From contig NZ_PIPI01000004.1 of the NCBI RefSeq assembly GCF_003987315.1, positions 124,001 through 188,000 on the forward strand: a stretch of DNA of 64,000 nucleotides. The letters run 5' to 3'. The position numbers and the translations under genes are program-made. The DNA is from Aliidiomarina haloalkalitolerans. GTDB lineage: Bacteria > Pseudomonadota > Gammaproteobacteria > Enterobacterales > Alteromonadaceae. The notes beneath the pieces are model-generated. The model was not told the DNA's origin. It did not search any database and worked only from the letters and a program-made list of their open reading frames with translations. This document shows, piece by piece, positions 27,584 to 35,661 of the stretch (position 1 is the first letter of the stretch; every line of letters starts with the position of its first letter).

Positions 27584-28816
27584 CTAGTGTAATACGCGGC
27601 AACGAATCGTCCCCGGAATTGCTTTAAGCTGCTCAAGTACTTCCGGGGCTTGGTCACTGTTTACGTCCATGACAACGTAGCCAAGCTCACTGTCGGTTTG
27701 CAAGAACTGACCGGAAATATTCACCCCCAAATCGGCAAAGACTTGGTTAATCCGATTCATCATTCCCGGCTGATTGCGGTGAATATGTAGCAGACGACTG
27801 CAGCCATGATGCACAGGTAAGCTAACCTCTGGGAAGTTAACGGCGGACAAGGTTGAACCATTGTCTGAGTACTTAATCAATTTGTGCGCGACTTCCAAGC
27901 CGATATTCTCTTGTGCTTCTTGCGTGCTGCCGCCGACGTGAGGCGTCAAAATAACGTTGTCGAGGCCACGTAACGGCGACACAAACTCGTCGTTATTACC
28001 TTTTGGTTCGACCGGGAACACGTCAATTGCGGCGCCGTTCAAATGACCATCGCGTAATGCTTTCGCTAAGGCGTCAATGTCGACCACCGTGCCGCGTGAC
28101 GCATTAATAAGTAACGCACCTTGTTGCATCAACTCAAGTTCGCTGGCGGTAATTAGATTCCGAGTTTGTTCGGTTTCTGGCACATGCAGTGAGACCACGT
28201 GTGCGCTTTGTAGTAACGCAGGAAGTGACGGCATGGGCAGCGCGTTACCCAGAGAGAGCTTGTTTTCGATGTCATAAAACACCACGCGCATACCGAGTTG
28301 TTCGGCAAGTACGCCAAGCTGCGAGCCAATATGGCCGTAACCAATAATACCGAGCGTTTTACCGCGAGCTTCGTGCGAGCCTGAGGCGGATTTTAACCAA
28401 CCGCCGCGATGGCAGGCTGCGTTCTTTTCAGGAATTTTGCGCAGTAACATGATCATTTCGGCCAGCACCAATTCAGCCACACTGCGGGTGTTTGAAAACG
28501 GTGCGTTAAACACCGGAATACCAAACTCACGCGCTGCTTGGGTATCGACTTGGTTGGTACCAATGCAGAAACAGCCAATCGCGTTGAGGCGCTCGGCACG
28601 TTCGAGAACTTTGCGGGTGAGCTGACTGCGCGAACGAATGCCAATAAAGTGATAGTCACCGATTTTGGCCGCCAATTCGTCTTCGTTCATGGCGGTGCTG
28701 TGTTGTTCAATTTCATGGTAGCCATGCTCTTGAAAACACTGAACCGCACTCGGGTGAACCCCTTCTAGCAGCAAAACTTTAATTTTATCTTTGGCGAGTG
28801 AAAAACCTTGCTGCAT
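27584..28816 (-). CDS. serA: D-3-phosphoglycerate dehydrogenase
   Basis: SerA oxidises 3-phosphoglycerate to 3-phosphohydroxypyruvate with NAD, the first step of serine synthesis. The 410-residue protein has the E. coli-type layout: substrate domain, NAD-binding domain (GIIGYGHIGSQLG, then NASRGTVVDIDAL), catalytic His in TPHVGGSTQEAQENIG, and a C-terminal ACT domain (HIHRNQPGMMNRINQVF) for serine feedback. The ATG has AGGAG 7 bases upstream. Its 3' end converges with phoU over a hairpin (27578-27602) that lacks a T run. Confidence 0.97.
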   Translation of the reverse strand: MQQGFSLAKDKIKVLLLEGVHPSAVQCFQEHGYHEIEQHSTAMNEDELAAKIGDYHFIGIRSRSQLTRKVLERAERLNAIGCFCIGTNQVDTQAAREFGIPVFNAPFSNTRSVAELVLAEMIMLLRKIPEKNAACHRGGWLKSASGSHEARGKTLGIIGYGHIGSQLGVLAEQLGMRVVFYDIENKLSLGNALPMPSLPALLQSAHVVSLHVPETEQTRNLITASELELMQQGALLINASRGTVVDIDALAKALRDGHLNGAAIDVFPVEPKGNNDEFVSPLRGLDNVILTPHVGGSTQEAQENIGLEVAHKLIKYSDNGSTLSAVNFPEVSLPVHHGCSRLLHIHRNQPGMMNRINQVFADLGVNISGQFLQTDSELGYVVMDVNSDQAPEVLEQLKAIPGTIRCRVLH

Positions 28817-28833
28817 TTGGGACTCCTAATAGC

Positions 28834-29508
28834 TTATTTGCGACGTTCGAGCGTAAAAACTTGGCTGCCGTCACTTAACAGCGCAATGTCAGCGGGACGA
28901 GCCGCAAACAAGCCATTGGTAACGACCCCTGTAATTTGATTGAGTTTGCTCTCAAGTTCTACAGGCTTTTCGATATGTAGACTATAAACGTCGAGAATAA
29001 CGTTGCCATTATCGGTCACAACACCTTCGCGATAGGCAGGGTCGCCGCCTAGTTTGACAATTTCACGGGCAACATATGAGCGCGCCATCGGAATTACTTC
29101 GACCGGCAACGGAAACTGACCTAACACGTCGACTTGTTTACTGACATCGGCGATACAAATTACTTTGTTGGCTACTGCGGCAACGATTTTCTCGCGTGTT
29201 AGCGCGGCACCGCCACCTTTGATCATTTCTAATTGGCCGTTAATTTCATCAGCACCATCAACATAGATAGCTAAGTCGGCAACACCGTTAAGGTCGTATA
29301 CCGGAATCCCATGCTGCTTTAGCCGTTCCGTGGAGGCTTCCGAACTGCTCACGGCACCGGCAATTTGATGTTTGATGGTCGCAAGAGCGTCAATAAAGTA
29401 ATTCACGGTAGAGCCGGTACCAACGCCAACAATAGTGTCGGCTTCAACGTATGGTAGGGCAGCTTCAGCGGCTAGTTTTTTGGCGCGATCTTGGTCAAAT
29501 TTTGTCAT
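28834..29508 (-). CDS. rpiA: Ribose-5-phosphate isomerase A
   Basis: RpiA interconverts ribose 5-phosphate and ribulose 5-phosphate in the pentose phosphate pathway. The 224-residue protein contains [42 protein letters not shown] and [14 protein letters not shown], with catalytic Asp, Glu and Lys residues in place. The start at 29508 ([11 protein letters not shown]) is chosen by alignment to E. coli RpiA; the frame also opens at ATG 29520 and TTG 29550, and none of the three has a convincing ribosome binding site. It lies between serA and fau in the conserved order. Confidence 0.93.
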   Translation of the reverse strand: MTKFDQDRAKKLAAEAALPYVEADTIVGVGTGSTVNYFIDALATIKHQIAGAVSSSEASTERLKQHGIPVYDLNGVADLAIYVDGADEINGQLEMIKGGGAALTREKIVAAVANKVICIADVSKQVDVLGQFPLPVEVIPMARSYVAREIVKLGGDPAYREGVVTDNGNVILDVYSLHIEKPVELESKLNQITGVVTNGLFAARPADIALLSDGSQVFTLERRK

Positions 29509-29564
29509 GTTAGTAACCATAGGTTGTGAGCAGCTTGTAGTCGCACTCAATTGTGGGCAAAAAC

Positions 29565-29586
29565 AAAAGGCAACTAAAAGGCAACT
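29565..29586. repeat. Perfect 11-bp tandem duplication upstream of rpiA
   Basis: AAAAGGCAACT occurs twice head-to-tail at 29565-29575 and 29576-29586, just upstream of the rpiA coding region on the opposite strand. Confidence 0.85.
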
Positions 29587-29670
29587 AATGGTGCAGCGGA
29601 GTAACTTAAGATGGGTTCATAGTATACTCAGTTTGTTTTAACCTGTCAGTTGCTAATCGGGCAAACGTTC

Positions 29671-29722
29671 TGTGCTTTTAAATTGTGCTTTTAAGTTGTG
29701 CTTTTAAAACATGCTTCTAAAA
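29671..29722. repeat. 13-bp tandem repeat (4 copies) at the fau stop codon
   Basis: Four units start at 29671, 29684, 29697 and 29710, with consensus TGTGCTTTTAAAT on the plus strand; the fourth is diverged (CATGCTTCTAAAA). On the minus strand the fau TAG (29719-29717) is in the first unit read. Equivalent TAA triplets end the frames at 29706, 29693 and 29680. A period of 13 bp puts stops in all three frames. Confidence 0.9.
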
Positions 29723-30334
29723 CGACAAGGTTTTGCTCGGGGTGATAATTGTTGGCAAGGGCACGTCCCAAGCGGCATGAGGCAACGTATCGACAAATTG
29801 ACAGTCATGAGCAACACCCGCGACGCTTAAATTTGGATAGCGCCCTTGCGCCCAACCACTGAGAGTGCGGTCGTAAAAACCGCCACCCATGCCAAGGCGA
29901 TTCCCAGCAGCATCAAAACCAACCAATGGCGTTAGAATTAAATCGAGTTGGCTTAACGGCATGACTTCATCGCAACGCAAAACGGGCTCTGGAATTCCAA
30001 AGCGGTTTTCATGCATGAGCGAGTTTGCGTGGTAGGCAAGAAATAATAAATGCCCCGCACAAACCGGATGCAAAATAGGTGCGGCGGTTTGCCGCTGCTG
30101 TTGCCATAGGGCGTTCACCAGTGGCACGAGATTAATTTCGCCATCGTTGGCAAAAAATAGGGCAATCCGTTGGTGCGAATTGGCGGTAATGTAGTCGAGT
30201 AGTCGCTCGCTCACCTGTTCGCTGGCACGCTTTTGTTCTTGTTGACTGAGCGCTTGGCGACGCAAACGCAGCTGTTGGCGAAAGGCTTGTCTTGTGGCCT
30301 GTTCGGCATTTACATTTGATGCGGGATCGGGCAC
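29717..30334 (-). CDS. fau: 5-formyltetrahydrofolate cyclo-ligase
   Basis: Converts 5-formyltetrahydrofolate to 5,10-methenyltetrahydrofolate with ATP (fau or ygfA in E. coli). The 205-residue product has RQQLRLRRQALS, the substrate-binding FANDGEINL, ILTPLVGFDAAGNRLGMGGGFYDRTL with the ATP-binding Gly-rich loop, and VAHDCQFVDTLP. The GTG at 30334 is chosen because AAGGAG lies 6 bases upstream; an earlier GTG at 30367 is in frame. In E. coli this gene lies directly downstream of 6S RNA. Here the two are separated by two plus-strand genes. Confidence 0.93.
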   Translation of the reverse strand: MPDPASNVNAEQATRQAFRQQLRLRRQALSQQEQKRASEQVSERLLDYITANSHQRIALFFANDGEINLVPLVNALWQQQRQTAAPILHPVCAGHLLFLAYHANSLMHENRFGIPEPVLRCDEVMPLSQLDLILTPLVGFDAAGNRLGMGGGFYDRTLSGWAQGRYPNLSVAGVAHDCQFVDTLPHAAWDVPLPTIITPSKTLSF

Positions 30335-30514
30335 CTCATGCTCCTTGACGATTGACTTCAATTGCACCTCTACTGGCGCAATTTAACGACTGTTTTCGAC
30401 AGTTAACCACAGAATCGCTGCAGAAGTTTTGACACTTACCACCGACCTTGCCACACTAAGCGACAGATTAACTGATTGCCTGATAATTAAACTATAACAT
30501 AGGCTTGTCGCTTC

Positions 30515-32167
30515 ATGACTAGACATTCTGCTTCCGTGTGTACCTTGCAACCATCGAAATTCCGCCGCCACTTGCTGCTAGCGGTTACGACTTTGGCTCT
30601 GCTTGCTTTTGCTCCTTCTCAGCTGATCAACACCAGTTATGCAACTGACGTTCCTACTCACCTTACTGGCCTTGACGCCCGTGAAGGACCGTTTCAGCGT
30701 TTGATTTTACGTGGTGGAATTCTTGTTAACGGCGAAGGTGCGCCACCTGTTGGTCCGGTTGATATTGTGATTGTTGGTGACCGGATTGAGCGTGTTGCCG
30801 TGGTCGGTTATCCCGACGTACCGATTTTGTCGCGCGGGCGTCCGGTCGCAGAACCGGGAGATCGTGAAATCGACATCAGTGGCCATTATGTGCTGCCCGG
30901 CTTTATTGACATGCACGGTCACATTGGTGGCTCGGCGCCGAATATTCCGCCCGAATATGTGTATCAACTTTGGCTTGCGCACGGCATTACCACAGTGCGG
31001 GAGCCGGGCAGTTTTCGTGGCCTAGAGTGGACTGTTAACCAAGCGCAACAGGCAGCTGAAAATGCAATTGCCTCTCCTCGGATTATTCCCTATGCCGGCT
31101 TCGGCATTGGCAGTGCAGAGCCTATTATCACTGGCGAACAAGCCCGAGCTTGGATTCAAAGTGCGCACGACCGCGGTGCTCAAGGCGTTAAATTCTTTGG
31201 CGCACCACCTCGTGTGATTCGTGCTGCAATCGAAGAAGCCAACGAGCTTGGGATGGGCACCATGATGCACCATGCGCAGCTGAACGTTGTCCGCACCAAT
31301 GTGCTCGACTCGGCAGAAATGGGACTCACGACCATGGAACATTGGTATGGTTTGCCCGAAGCGCTGTTCACCGACCAAGTTATTCAAAACTATTCGCCGG
31401 ACTATAACTATCAAAACGAACAAGATCGTTTCGGCGAAGCAGGGCGCTTATGGGCGCAAGCTGCAAAGCCAGGCAGTGACCGTTGGAACCTAGTACGTGA
31501 CCGTCTGATTGAGCTCGACTTTACGATTAACCCGACCCTGACTATTTACGAGGCAAGTCGCGATGCAGCAGCCCAGCGCAATGCGGAGTGGCATGCGGAC
31601 TATACCTTGCCGACGTTAACTCGGTTCTTTAAACCCAGCCGCTATGCACATGGGTCGTATTGGTTCGACTGGACAACTGAACATGAAGTGGCTTGGCGTG
31701 AGAACTATCGCTTGTGGATGACGTTCTTAAACGATTATAAAAACCATGGCGGCCGGGTCACAACGGGCTCAGACGCAGGGTATATTTACAAAATCTATGG
31801 CTTTGGTTTTATTCAAGAGCTGGAACTTTTCCGTGAAGCAGGGTTCAACCCCTTAGAAGTGTTGCGCGCTGCAACCTTGTCGGGTGCCGAAGCGTTAGGT
31901 TTAGAGGAAGAGATTGGCAGCGTCATTGCGGGCAAAAAAGCTGACTTGCTCATCGTCAAAGAAAACCCGCTGAGAAACTGGAAAGTGCTATACGGAACAG
32001 GGCATTATCAATTAAACGAAGACAATGAGCCAATGCGTACCAAAGGGGTGTTATATACCATGCGCGATGGCATTCTTTATGACGCTCAACAGTTGTTGGC
32101 TAACGTTCGAGAGATTGTCGAGTATACCAAACAACAAGAAGCCGCAGCGGCAGCAACCGCAGAGTAG
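30515..32167 (+). CDS. Exported metal-dependent amidohydrolase
   Basis: A 550-residue amidohydrolase-superfamily enzyme with an N-terminal signal or anchor segment (about residues 18-43, with ATDVP after it). Metal-binding positions are visible: HGH at 134-136, Lys226 in GVKFFG, His252/253 in MMHHAQ, His276 in MEHWYG and Asp420 in TTGSDAG. This arrangement resembles the imidazolonepropionase/prolidase-like group, whose exported members include dipeptidases, but the substrate cannot be assigned. The C-terminus has the usual GSVIAGKKADLLIV strand. A lipoprotein gene follows after 20 bases. Both are on the plus strand, inserted between fau and ssrS. Confidence 0.87.
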   Translation: MTRHSASVCTLQPSKFRRHLLLAVTTLALLAFAPSQLINTSYATDVPTHLTGLDAREGPFQRLILRGGILVNGEGAPPVGPVDIVIVGDRIERVAVVGYPDVPILSRGRPVAEPGDREIDISGHYVLPGFIDMHGHIGGSAPNIPPEYVYQLWLAHGITTVREPGSFRGLEWTVNQAQQAAENAIASPRIIPYAGFGIGSAEPIITGEQARAWIQSAHDRGAQGVKFFGAPPRVIRAAIEEANELGMGTMMHHAQLNVVRTNVLDSAEMGLTTMEHWYGLPEALFTDQVIQNYSPDYNYQNEQDRFGEAGRLWAQAAKPGSDRWNLVRDRLIELDFTINPTLTIYEASRDAAAQRNAEWHADYTLPTLTRFFKPSRYAHGSYWFDWTTEHEVAWRENYRLWMTFLNDYKNHGGRVTTGSDAGYIYKIYGFGFIQELELFREAGFNPLEVLRAATLSGAEALGLEEEIGSVIAGKKADLLIVKENPLRNWKVLYGTGHYQLNEDNEPMRTKGVLYTMRDGILYDAQQLLANVREIVEYTKQQEAAAAATAE

Positions 32168-32187
32168 CAGGCCAAACAGGAATTGAC

Positions 32188-32652
32188 ATGAAGCAATCTA
32201 AATTTTTTCGGGTAGTCGCAGCAAGCATAGTGGTGCTGTTCGGATTAACTGCCTGTCAGCCAATGTATTCGCCTGAGCTGAAAGGCGAATGGCGAATTAC
32301 AGGCTTTCACACGAGCACTAACGCTGAGTTGACTGACGAAGAAGCATTGAGTTGGTTGGGGTACAGCGCGCATTTTGGTGAGCGACGTATTCAGTTCTCG
32401 CGTTACGACTGCCACGACCCGAAGATTACGACCGACTGGCAGCAACTCAATGTTGTCACCGATCGCTTAGGCGTTGCTCCAGACTTGTTTGGCATGCGCG
32501 GGGAAACACCGGTACAGCTATTATTTATTGATTGTCACGGCGAGCCTTGGTTTACACCGGGCGCAGAACTGATTCGTTTAGACGACGAACGCCTGATTAT
32601 GGCGTGGAAAGGTGTGATTTTCGAATTCAGACAGCAGCGTTCGGCCCGTTAA
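32188..32652 (+). CDS. Predicted lipoprotein of unknown function
   Basis: A 154-residue protein with a lipoprotein signal peptide: a positively charged start, a hydrophobic helix and lipobox LTAC with the modified Cys at residue 23. The mature part (QPMYSPELKGEWRITGF...) looks like a small beta-rich domain with LKGEWRI near its start and MAWKGVIFEF near its end. I do not recognise the family. Its position 20 bases after the amidohydrolase suggests cotranscription. Confidence 0.75.
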   Translation: MKQSKFFRVVAASIVVLFGLTACQPMYSPELKGEWRITGFHTSTNAELTDEEALSWLGYSAHFGERRIQFSRYDCHDPKITTDWQQLNVVTDRLGVAPDLFGMRGETPVQLLFIDCHGEPWFTPGAELIRLDDERLIMAWKGVIFEFRQQRSAR

Positions 32653-32677
32653 CTAGGCGCCACAAGCGTTGGCGAGC

Positions 32678-32800
32678 TTATTCGCTCACGCTTTCTACTG
32701 GATCTTCGGTGGAAGGGGCTGGAGAGCTGCTGCAGGTATTCATAATTAAAACCGCGGCAATGACGATAATAATCGCAGCAACAATTTCTAATTTTCGCAT
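32678..32800 (-). CDS. Small membrane or lipoprotein-like ORF (40 residues)
   Basis: A 40-codon ORF beginning at ATG 32800 with CGGAG 7 bases upstream. It encodes a basic start (MRKLE), a strong hydrophobic helix of about 15 residues, then NTCSSS and a Pro/Glu-rich acidic tail ending ESVSE. The cysteine at residue 23 follows the helix as in a lipoprotein, though NTC is not a canonical lipobox. It lies 40 bases downstream of 6S RNA on the same strand, where fau sits in E. coli. The function is unknown. The good ribosome binding site and clean topology argue that it is real. Confidence 0.6.
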   Translation of the reverse strand: MRKLEIVAAIIIVIAAVLIMNTCSSSPAPSTEDPVESVSE

Positions 32801-32813
32801 TCATCAGCTCCGA

Positions 32814-32838
32814 GTTCGTACTTACATGTTCGTACTTA
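32814..32838. repeat. 14-bp-period direct repeat beside ssrS
   Basis: GTTCGTACTTA occurs at 32814-32824 and again at 32828-32838, just beyond the predicted 6S RNA 3' end and upstream of the small ORF. Confidence 0.75.
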
Positions 32839-32840
32839 AT

Positions 32841-33026
32841 GGGTGTTCTCCAGAGTGCCGCTGCGTCGTGTTAGCCCTTGAACCCTTTGGCTCAAGGCGG
32901 GTGCTGAAACATGTACCGCAGGCTTCCCGCTGCTCGGCGGGCTTGCACACTGGTACACGAGCAGGACCCTGTACTGACGATATCGGCTCAGGGACATTCA
33001 CGTGCTGGCAAACACCCCAGAGAACG
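32841..33026 (-). ncRNA. ssrS: 6S RNA
   Basis: 6S RNA binds sigma-70 RNA polymerase as a promoter mimic and inhibits transcription in stationary phase. Reading the minus strand, the segment contains CCCTGAGCCGATAT and CCTTGAGCC...GGGTTCAAGGGCTA, closely matching E. coli 6S RNA, and ends with CGGCACTCTGGAGA. The 5' end (GTTCTCTGGGGTG, from 33025) pairs with the 3' end (CACTCTGGAGAAC, to 32845) in a 13-bp closing stem with wobble pairs. The predicted length is about 185 bases, as in E. coli. A -10 element, TATACT, lies at 33037-33032, 7 bases before the 5' end. It follows zapA, as in E. coli. Confidence 0.93.
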
Positions 33027-33039
33027 CTGTAAGTATAAC

Positions 33040-33390
33040 TTATTCTGAATCAGATCTGGAGTGGTGACTGGTCGATTTTACATCGGTTAACGCTGACTTT
33101 GGCGCACCAATTGCTTTTTCGATAGTCGCTTGCAGGAGACTGATTTTGTCTTCGAGTGCTGTAATTTTCTTAGCTTCCGTGGCGCGCTCTTGAATCCATT
33201 CATGGCATAAGTTTAATGCCGCCATGATGGCGATCTGCTCGAGGTTGGTTAATTTCGTCGTTTCCCGAGTTTCTTTCATGCGCTGATCAAGCTGCTCCGC
33301 CGCTTCGCGCAATGCAGACTCTTGCCCCGAAGGACACATGACTCGATAGCTACGCTCGAGAACTTTAATATCAACTACATTACCACTCAT
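33040..33390 (-). CDS. zapA: Cell division protein ZapA
   Basis: ZapA binds FtsZ and crosslinks protofilaments of the division ring. The 116-residue protein has the N-terminal globular part VDIKVLERSYRVMCPSGQESALREAAEQLD and a C-terminal coiled coil (ITALEDKISLLQATIEKA), with NLEQIAIMAALNLCHE between them. The tail is polar. It is transcribed toward ssrS and divergent from ygfB across a 282-base gap. The ssrS promoter overlaps the end of this gene. Confidence 0.93.
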   Translation of the reverse strand: MSGNVVDIKVLERSYRVMCPSGQESALREAAEQLDQRMKETRETTKLTNLEQIAIMAALNLCHEWIQERATEAKKITALEDKISLLQATIEKAIGAPKSALTDVKSTSHHSRSDSE

Positions 33391-33672
33391 GGCTGTTTCC
33401 CTCAGTTTTTTCAGACGACCAACCCGGATGCATAGGACATCTTGCCTGCAGGATACCGAGGCGTTTGAAAACTTGCAATCACCTTAACGGCTTTCTAATC
33501 TACTTGATGGTTTTTTAACTGCTTATCAGTGCAGCATAGCGGGTAACCTATTAGGCTGCAGATTTGTTGCGCAAATTCATCGATTTTCCAGTGGATTTCT
33601 GGCTGCAGCGTGCGTGTAGTGGTAGCATGATGGATAAATCGCAACATTGATAAGTGCAAGGTAAGTGCAATC

Positions 33673-34245
33673 ATGACGAAAACACCGAGTAAATGGTTTG
33701 AACAACTGAACCGTCAGCTGCAAGAACATGAAATTATTGTGAGTGCAGCGGAAGTCCATGGCATGCTCACGGGACTTGTTGCCAGTTGCAAGCCGTCTGA
33801 GCAACGTGAGTGGTTGGTTGTGCTCGCCGACTTGATTAATGAAGGGCATAAGTTTGCCGACAAACTGATTGCCAGCCTTGATCAACTTCACGAATTTACC
33901 CTGGAAGGATTGCGTTGCCCTGACCTGAGCTTTCAAATGGTCTTGCCAAGTGACGATGAACCGCTAGCTGATCGCCTTGCGAGCTTAACTGAGTGGGCGC
34001 AGTGCTTTTTGGTTGGGTTTGGGATTCATCAGCAGAATCTCGCCAAAGCTTCGCCTGACCTGCAAGAAGCGATTCAAGATATGGCAGAGATCTCGCGGTT
34101 GTCCGCAGACGTAGTGGCTAATGACGAAGACGAGCGCGCGTTTTATGAAGTGAGTGAGTACGTGCGTATTACTGCCATTATGTGCTTTAACGAACTGAGC
34201 GAACATCCAATCGCGAAAGTGCCAGAAAACTCAACGCTGCATTAA
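33673..34245 (+). CDS. ygfB: UPF0149 family protein YgfB
   Basis: A 190-residue all-helical cytoplasmic protein of the YgfB/YecA-like UPF0149 family. Conserved parts are SAAEVHGMLTGLVAS, LPSDDEPLADRLASLTEWAQCFLVGFGI and DDEDERAFYEVSEYVRI. In Pseudomonas a homologue antagonises an antiterminator of the ampDh3 gene; the role here is unknown. It is the first gene of the ygfB-pepP-ubiH-ubiI operon, with only 4 bases to pepP. A short direct repeat (TAAGTGCAA at 33651 and 33662) lies just before the start. Confidence 0.92.
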   Translation: MTKTPSKWFEQLNRQLQEHEIIVSAAEVHGMLTGLVASCKPSEQREWLVVLADLINEGHKFADKLIASLDQLHEFTLEGLRCPDLSFQMVLPSDDEPLADRLASLTEWAQCFLVGFGIHQQNLAKASPDLQEAIQDMAEISRLSADVVANDEDERAFYEVSEYVRITAIMCFNELSEHPIAKVPENSTLH

Positions 34246-34249
34246 TATC

Positions 34250-35659
34250 ATGAGTGATGTTTCTTCCAAGCAAATTGTTAATGAAACTCAGCGCCGCCGC
34301 CGTGAGCTGCTGAACAAGCTACCGAGCGACTGCGTGGTGGTGATTCCTGCCAGTCGTGAAGTTGTGCGTAGTCGCGACACCCATTTTGCTTTTCGCCAAG
34401 ACAGCGACTTTTTCTATTTAACCGGTATTCAAGAGCCGAACGCCGTTTTAGTACTCGCGCCCAGTCATAAGTATCAAGAGCTCTTATTTGTGCTGCCGAA
34501 AGATCCATTGCAAGAAGTGTGGCATGGTCGCCGATTAGGTTGCGAGCAAGCACAGGCACTTAGCGGCGTTGATCGAGCTTATGAGCTAGACCAACTCGAA
34601 CCTCAACTCCTGCAGATCTTGAATGGGCAACAGTCGCTTTACTTTGCTTTTGACCAACACCCAGAACATGAGGCAATGCTGCGGCGCTTATGCAAGCAGT
34701 TGGCCGATACGCCGAAGCGTGCAAAAACCGCACCACAAGCTTTGTGTGACATTCGTCCGTTGTTGCATCAAATGCGTTTAATTAAATCCCCATTTGAACA
34801 ACAACAAATGCGCACTGCTGCAGACATTAGTGCGCAAGGGATGATTCGGGCGATGGAAATCACCCAACCCGGTCGCTACGAATATCAAATAGCCGCAGAG
34901 CTTGAGTATGTTTTTAAGTGGGCAGGGGCGGCAGGGCCGGCTTATGGCATTATTTGTGGTGGCGGTGAAAACGCCTGCATTTTGCATTACACGGAAAATT
35001 CAGCGCCATTGCGTGACGGTGACTTGCTGCTGATTGATGCTGGCGCGGAATATGCCGGCTATGCGGGCGATATTAGCCGTACTTTCCCGGTTAATGGCGT
35101 TTTTAGTCAAGCCCAACGCGACGTGTACGAACTTGTATTGCGCGCTCAGGAAGCTGTGCTGGCAGCGATTAAACCTGGTAGCTCATTACCGGAACTAACA
35201 AATATCTATTTGCGCGAGCTGACGATTGGCCTGCTCGAACTTGGCGTTTTAAGCGGCAACCTGACTGACAATTTAGCTAGCCAAGCCTGCCGTAAATACT
35301 TAATTCATGGTTTAGGTCATTGGCTCGGCCTCGATGTGCATGACGTCGGTTATTACGACGAGCAGGGCACGCCGACCAAGTTTGTCGCTGGCATGGTCTT
35401 TACCGTTGAACCCGGGCTGTACTTTGCCCCGGATGACGACAGTGTACCTGCACAGTATCGAGGCATCGGTGTGCGCATTGAAGACGACATTTTAGTGACC
35501 GCGACGGGCTATGAGAATTTAACCGCAAGCGTCCCCAAACAAATTGATGACATTGAAGCACTGATGGCCGCTGCGCAAGCTAAAAGGGAAGCCAAAAGGG
35601 AAGCAAGCTCACTCGACCAAGCGAGCAGTCTGCGACAAAATATGACGGAGGTTGGCTGA
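34250..35659 (+). CDS. pepP: Xaa-Pro aminopeptidase (aminopeptidase P)
   Basis: PepP removes N-terminal residues that precede proline, using a dinuclear manganese centre in the pita-bread fold. The 469-residue protein has all metal ligands: Asp pair in LLIDAGAEYAGYAGDISRTFP, His in HGLGHWLGLDVHD, Glu in FTVEPGLYF and Glu in GVRIEDDILVT. The N-terminal creatinase-like domain includes DSDFFYLTGIQEP. The tail is about 25 residues longer than in E. coli and contains small repeats, KREAKREA and SSLDQASSLRQ, produced by a 12-bp tandem duplication. Confidence 0.95.
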   Translation: MSDVSSKQIVNETQRRRRELLNKLPSDCVVVIPASREVVRSRDTHFAFRQDSDFFYLTGIQEPNAVLVLAPSHKYQELLFVLPKDPLQEVWHGRRLGCEQAQALSGVDRAYELDQLEPQLLQILNGQQSLYFAFDQHPEHEAMLRRLCKQLADTPKRAKTAPQALCDIRPLLHQMRLIKSPFEQQQMRTAADISAQGMIRAMEITQPGRYEYQIAAELEYVFKWAGAAGPAYGIICGGGENACILHYTENSAPLRDGDLLLIDAGAEYAGYAGDISRTFPVNGVFSQAQRDVYELVLRAQEAVLAAIKPGSSLPELTNIYLRELTIGLLELGVLSGNLTDNLASQACRKYLIHGLGHWLGLDVHDVGYYDEQGTPTKFVAGMVFTVEPGLYFAPDDDSVPAQYRGIGVRIEDDILVTATGYENLTASVPKQIDDIEALMAAAQAKREAKREASSLDQASSLRQNMTEVG

Positions 35660-35661
35660 AA

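Noticed and set aside
27578-27602. Terminator between phoU and serA
   Set aside because: TTGCCGC/GCGGCAA forms a hairpin but has no T run on either side, so it is not listed as a terminator.
32532-33032. Plus-strand 166-codon ORF
   Set aside because: It runs antisense to 6S RNA and the small minus-strand ORF and overlaps the lipoprotein gene in another frame, with no family resemblance.
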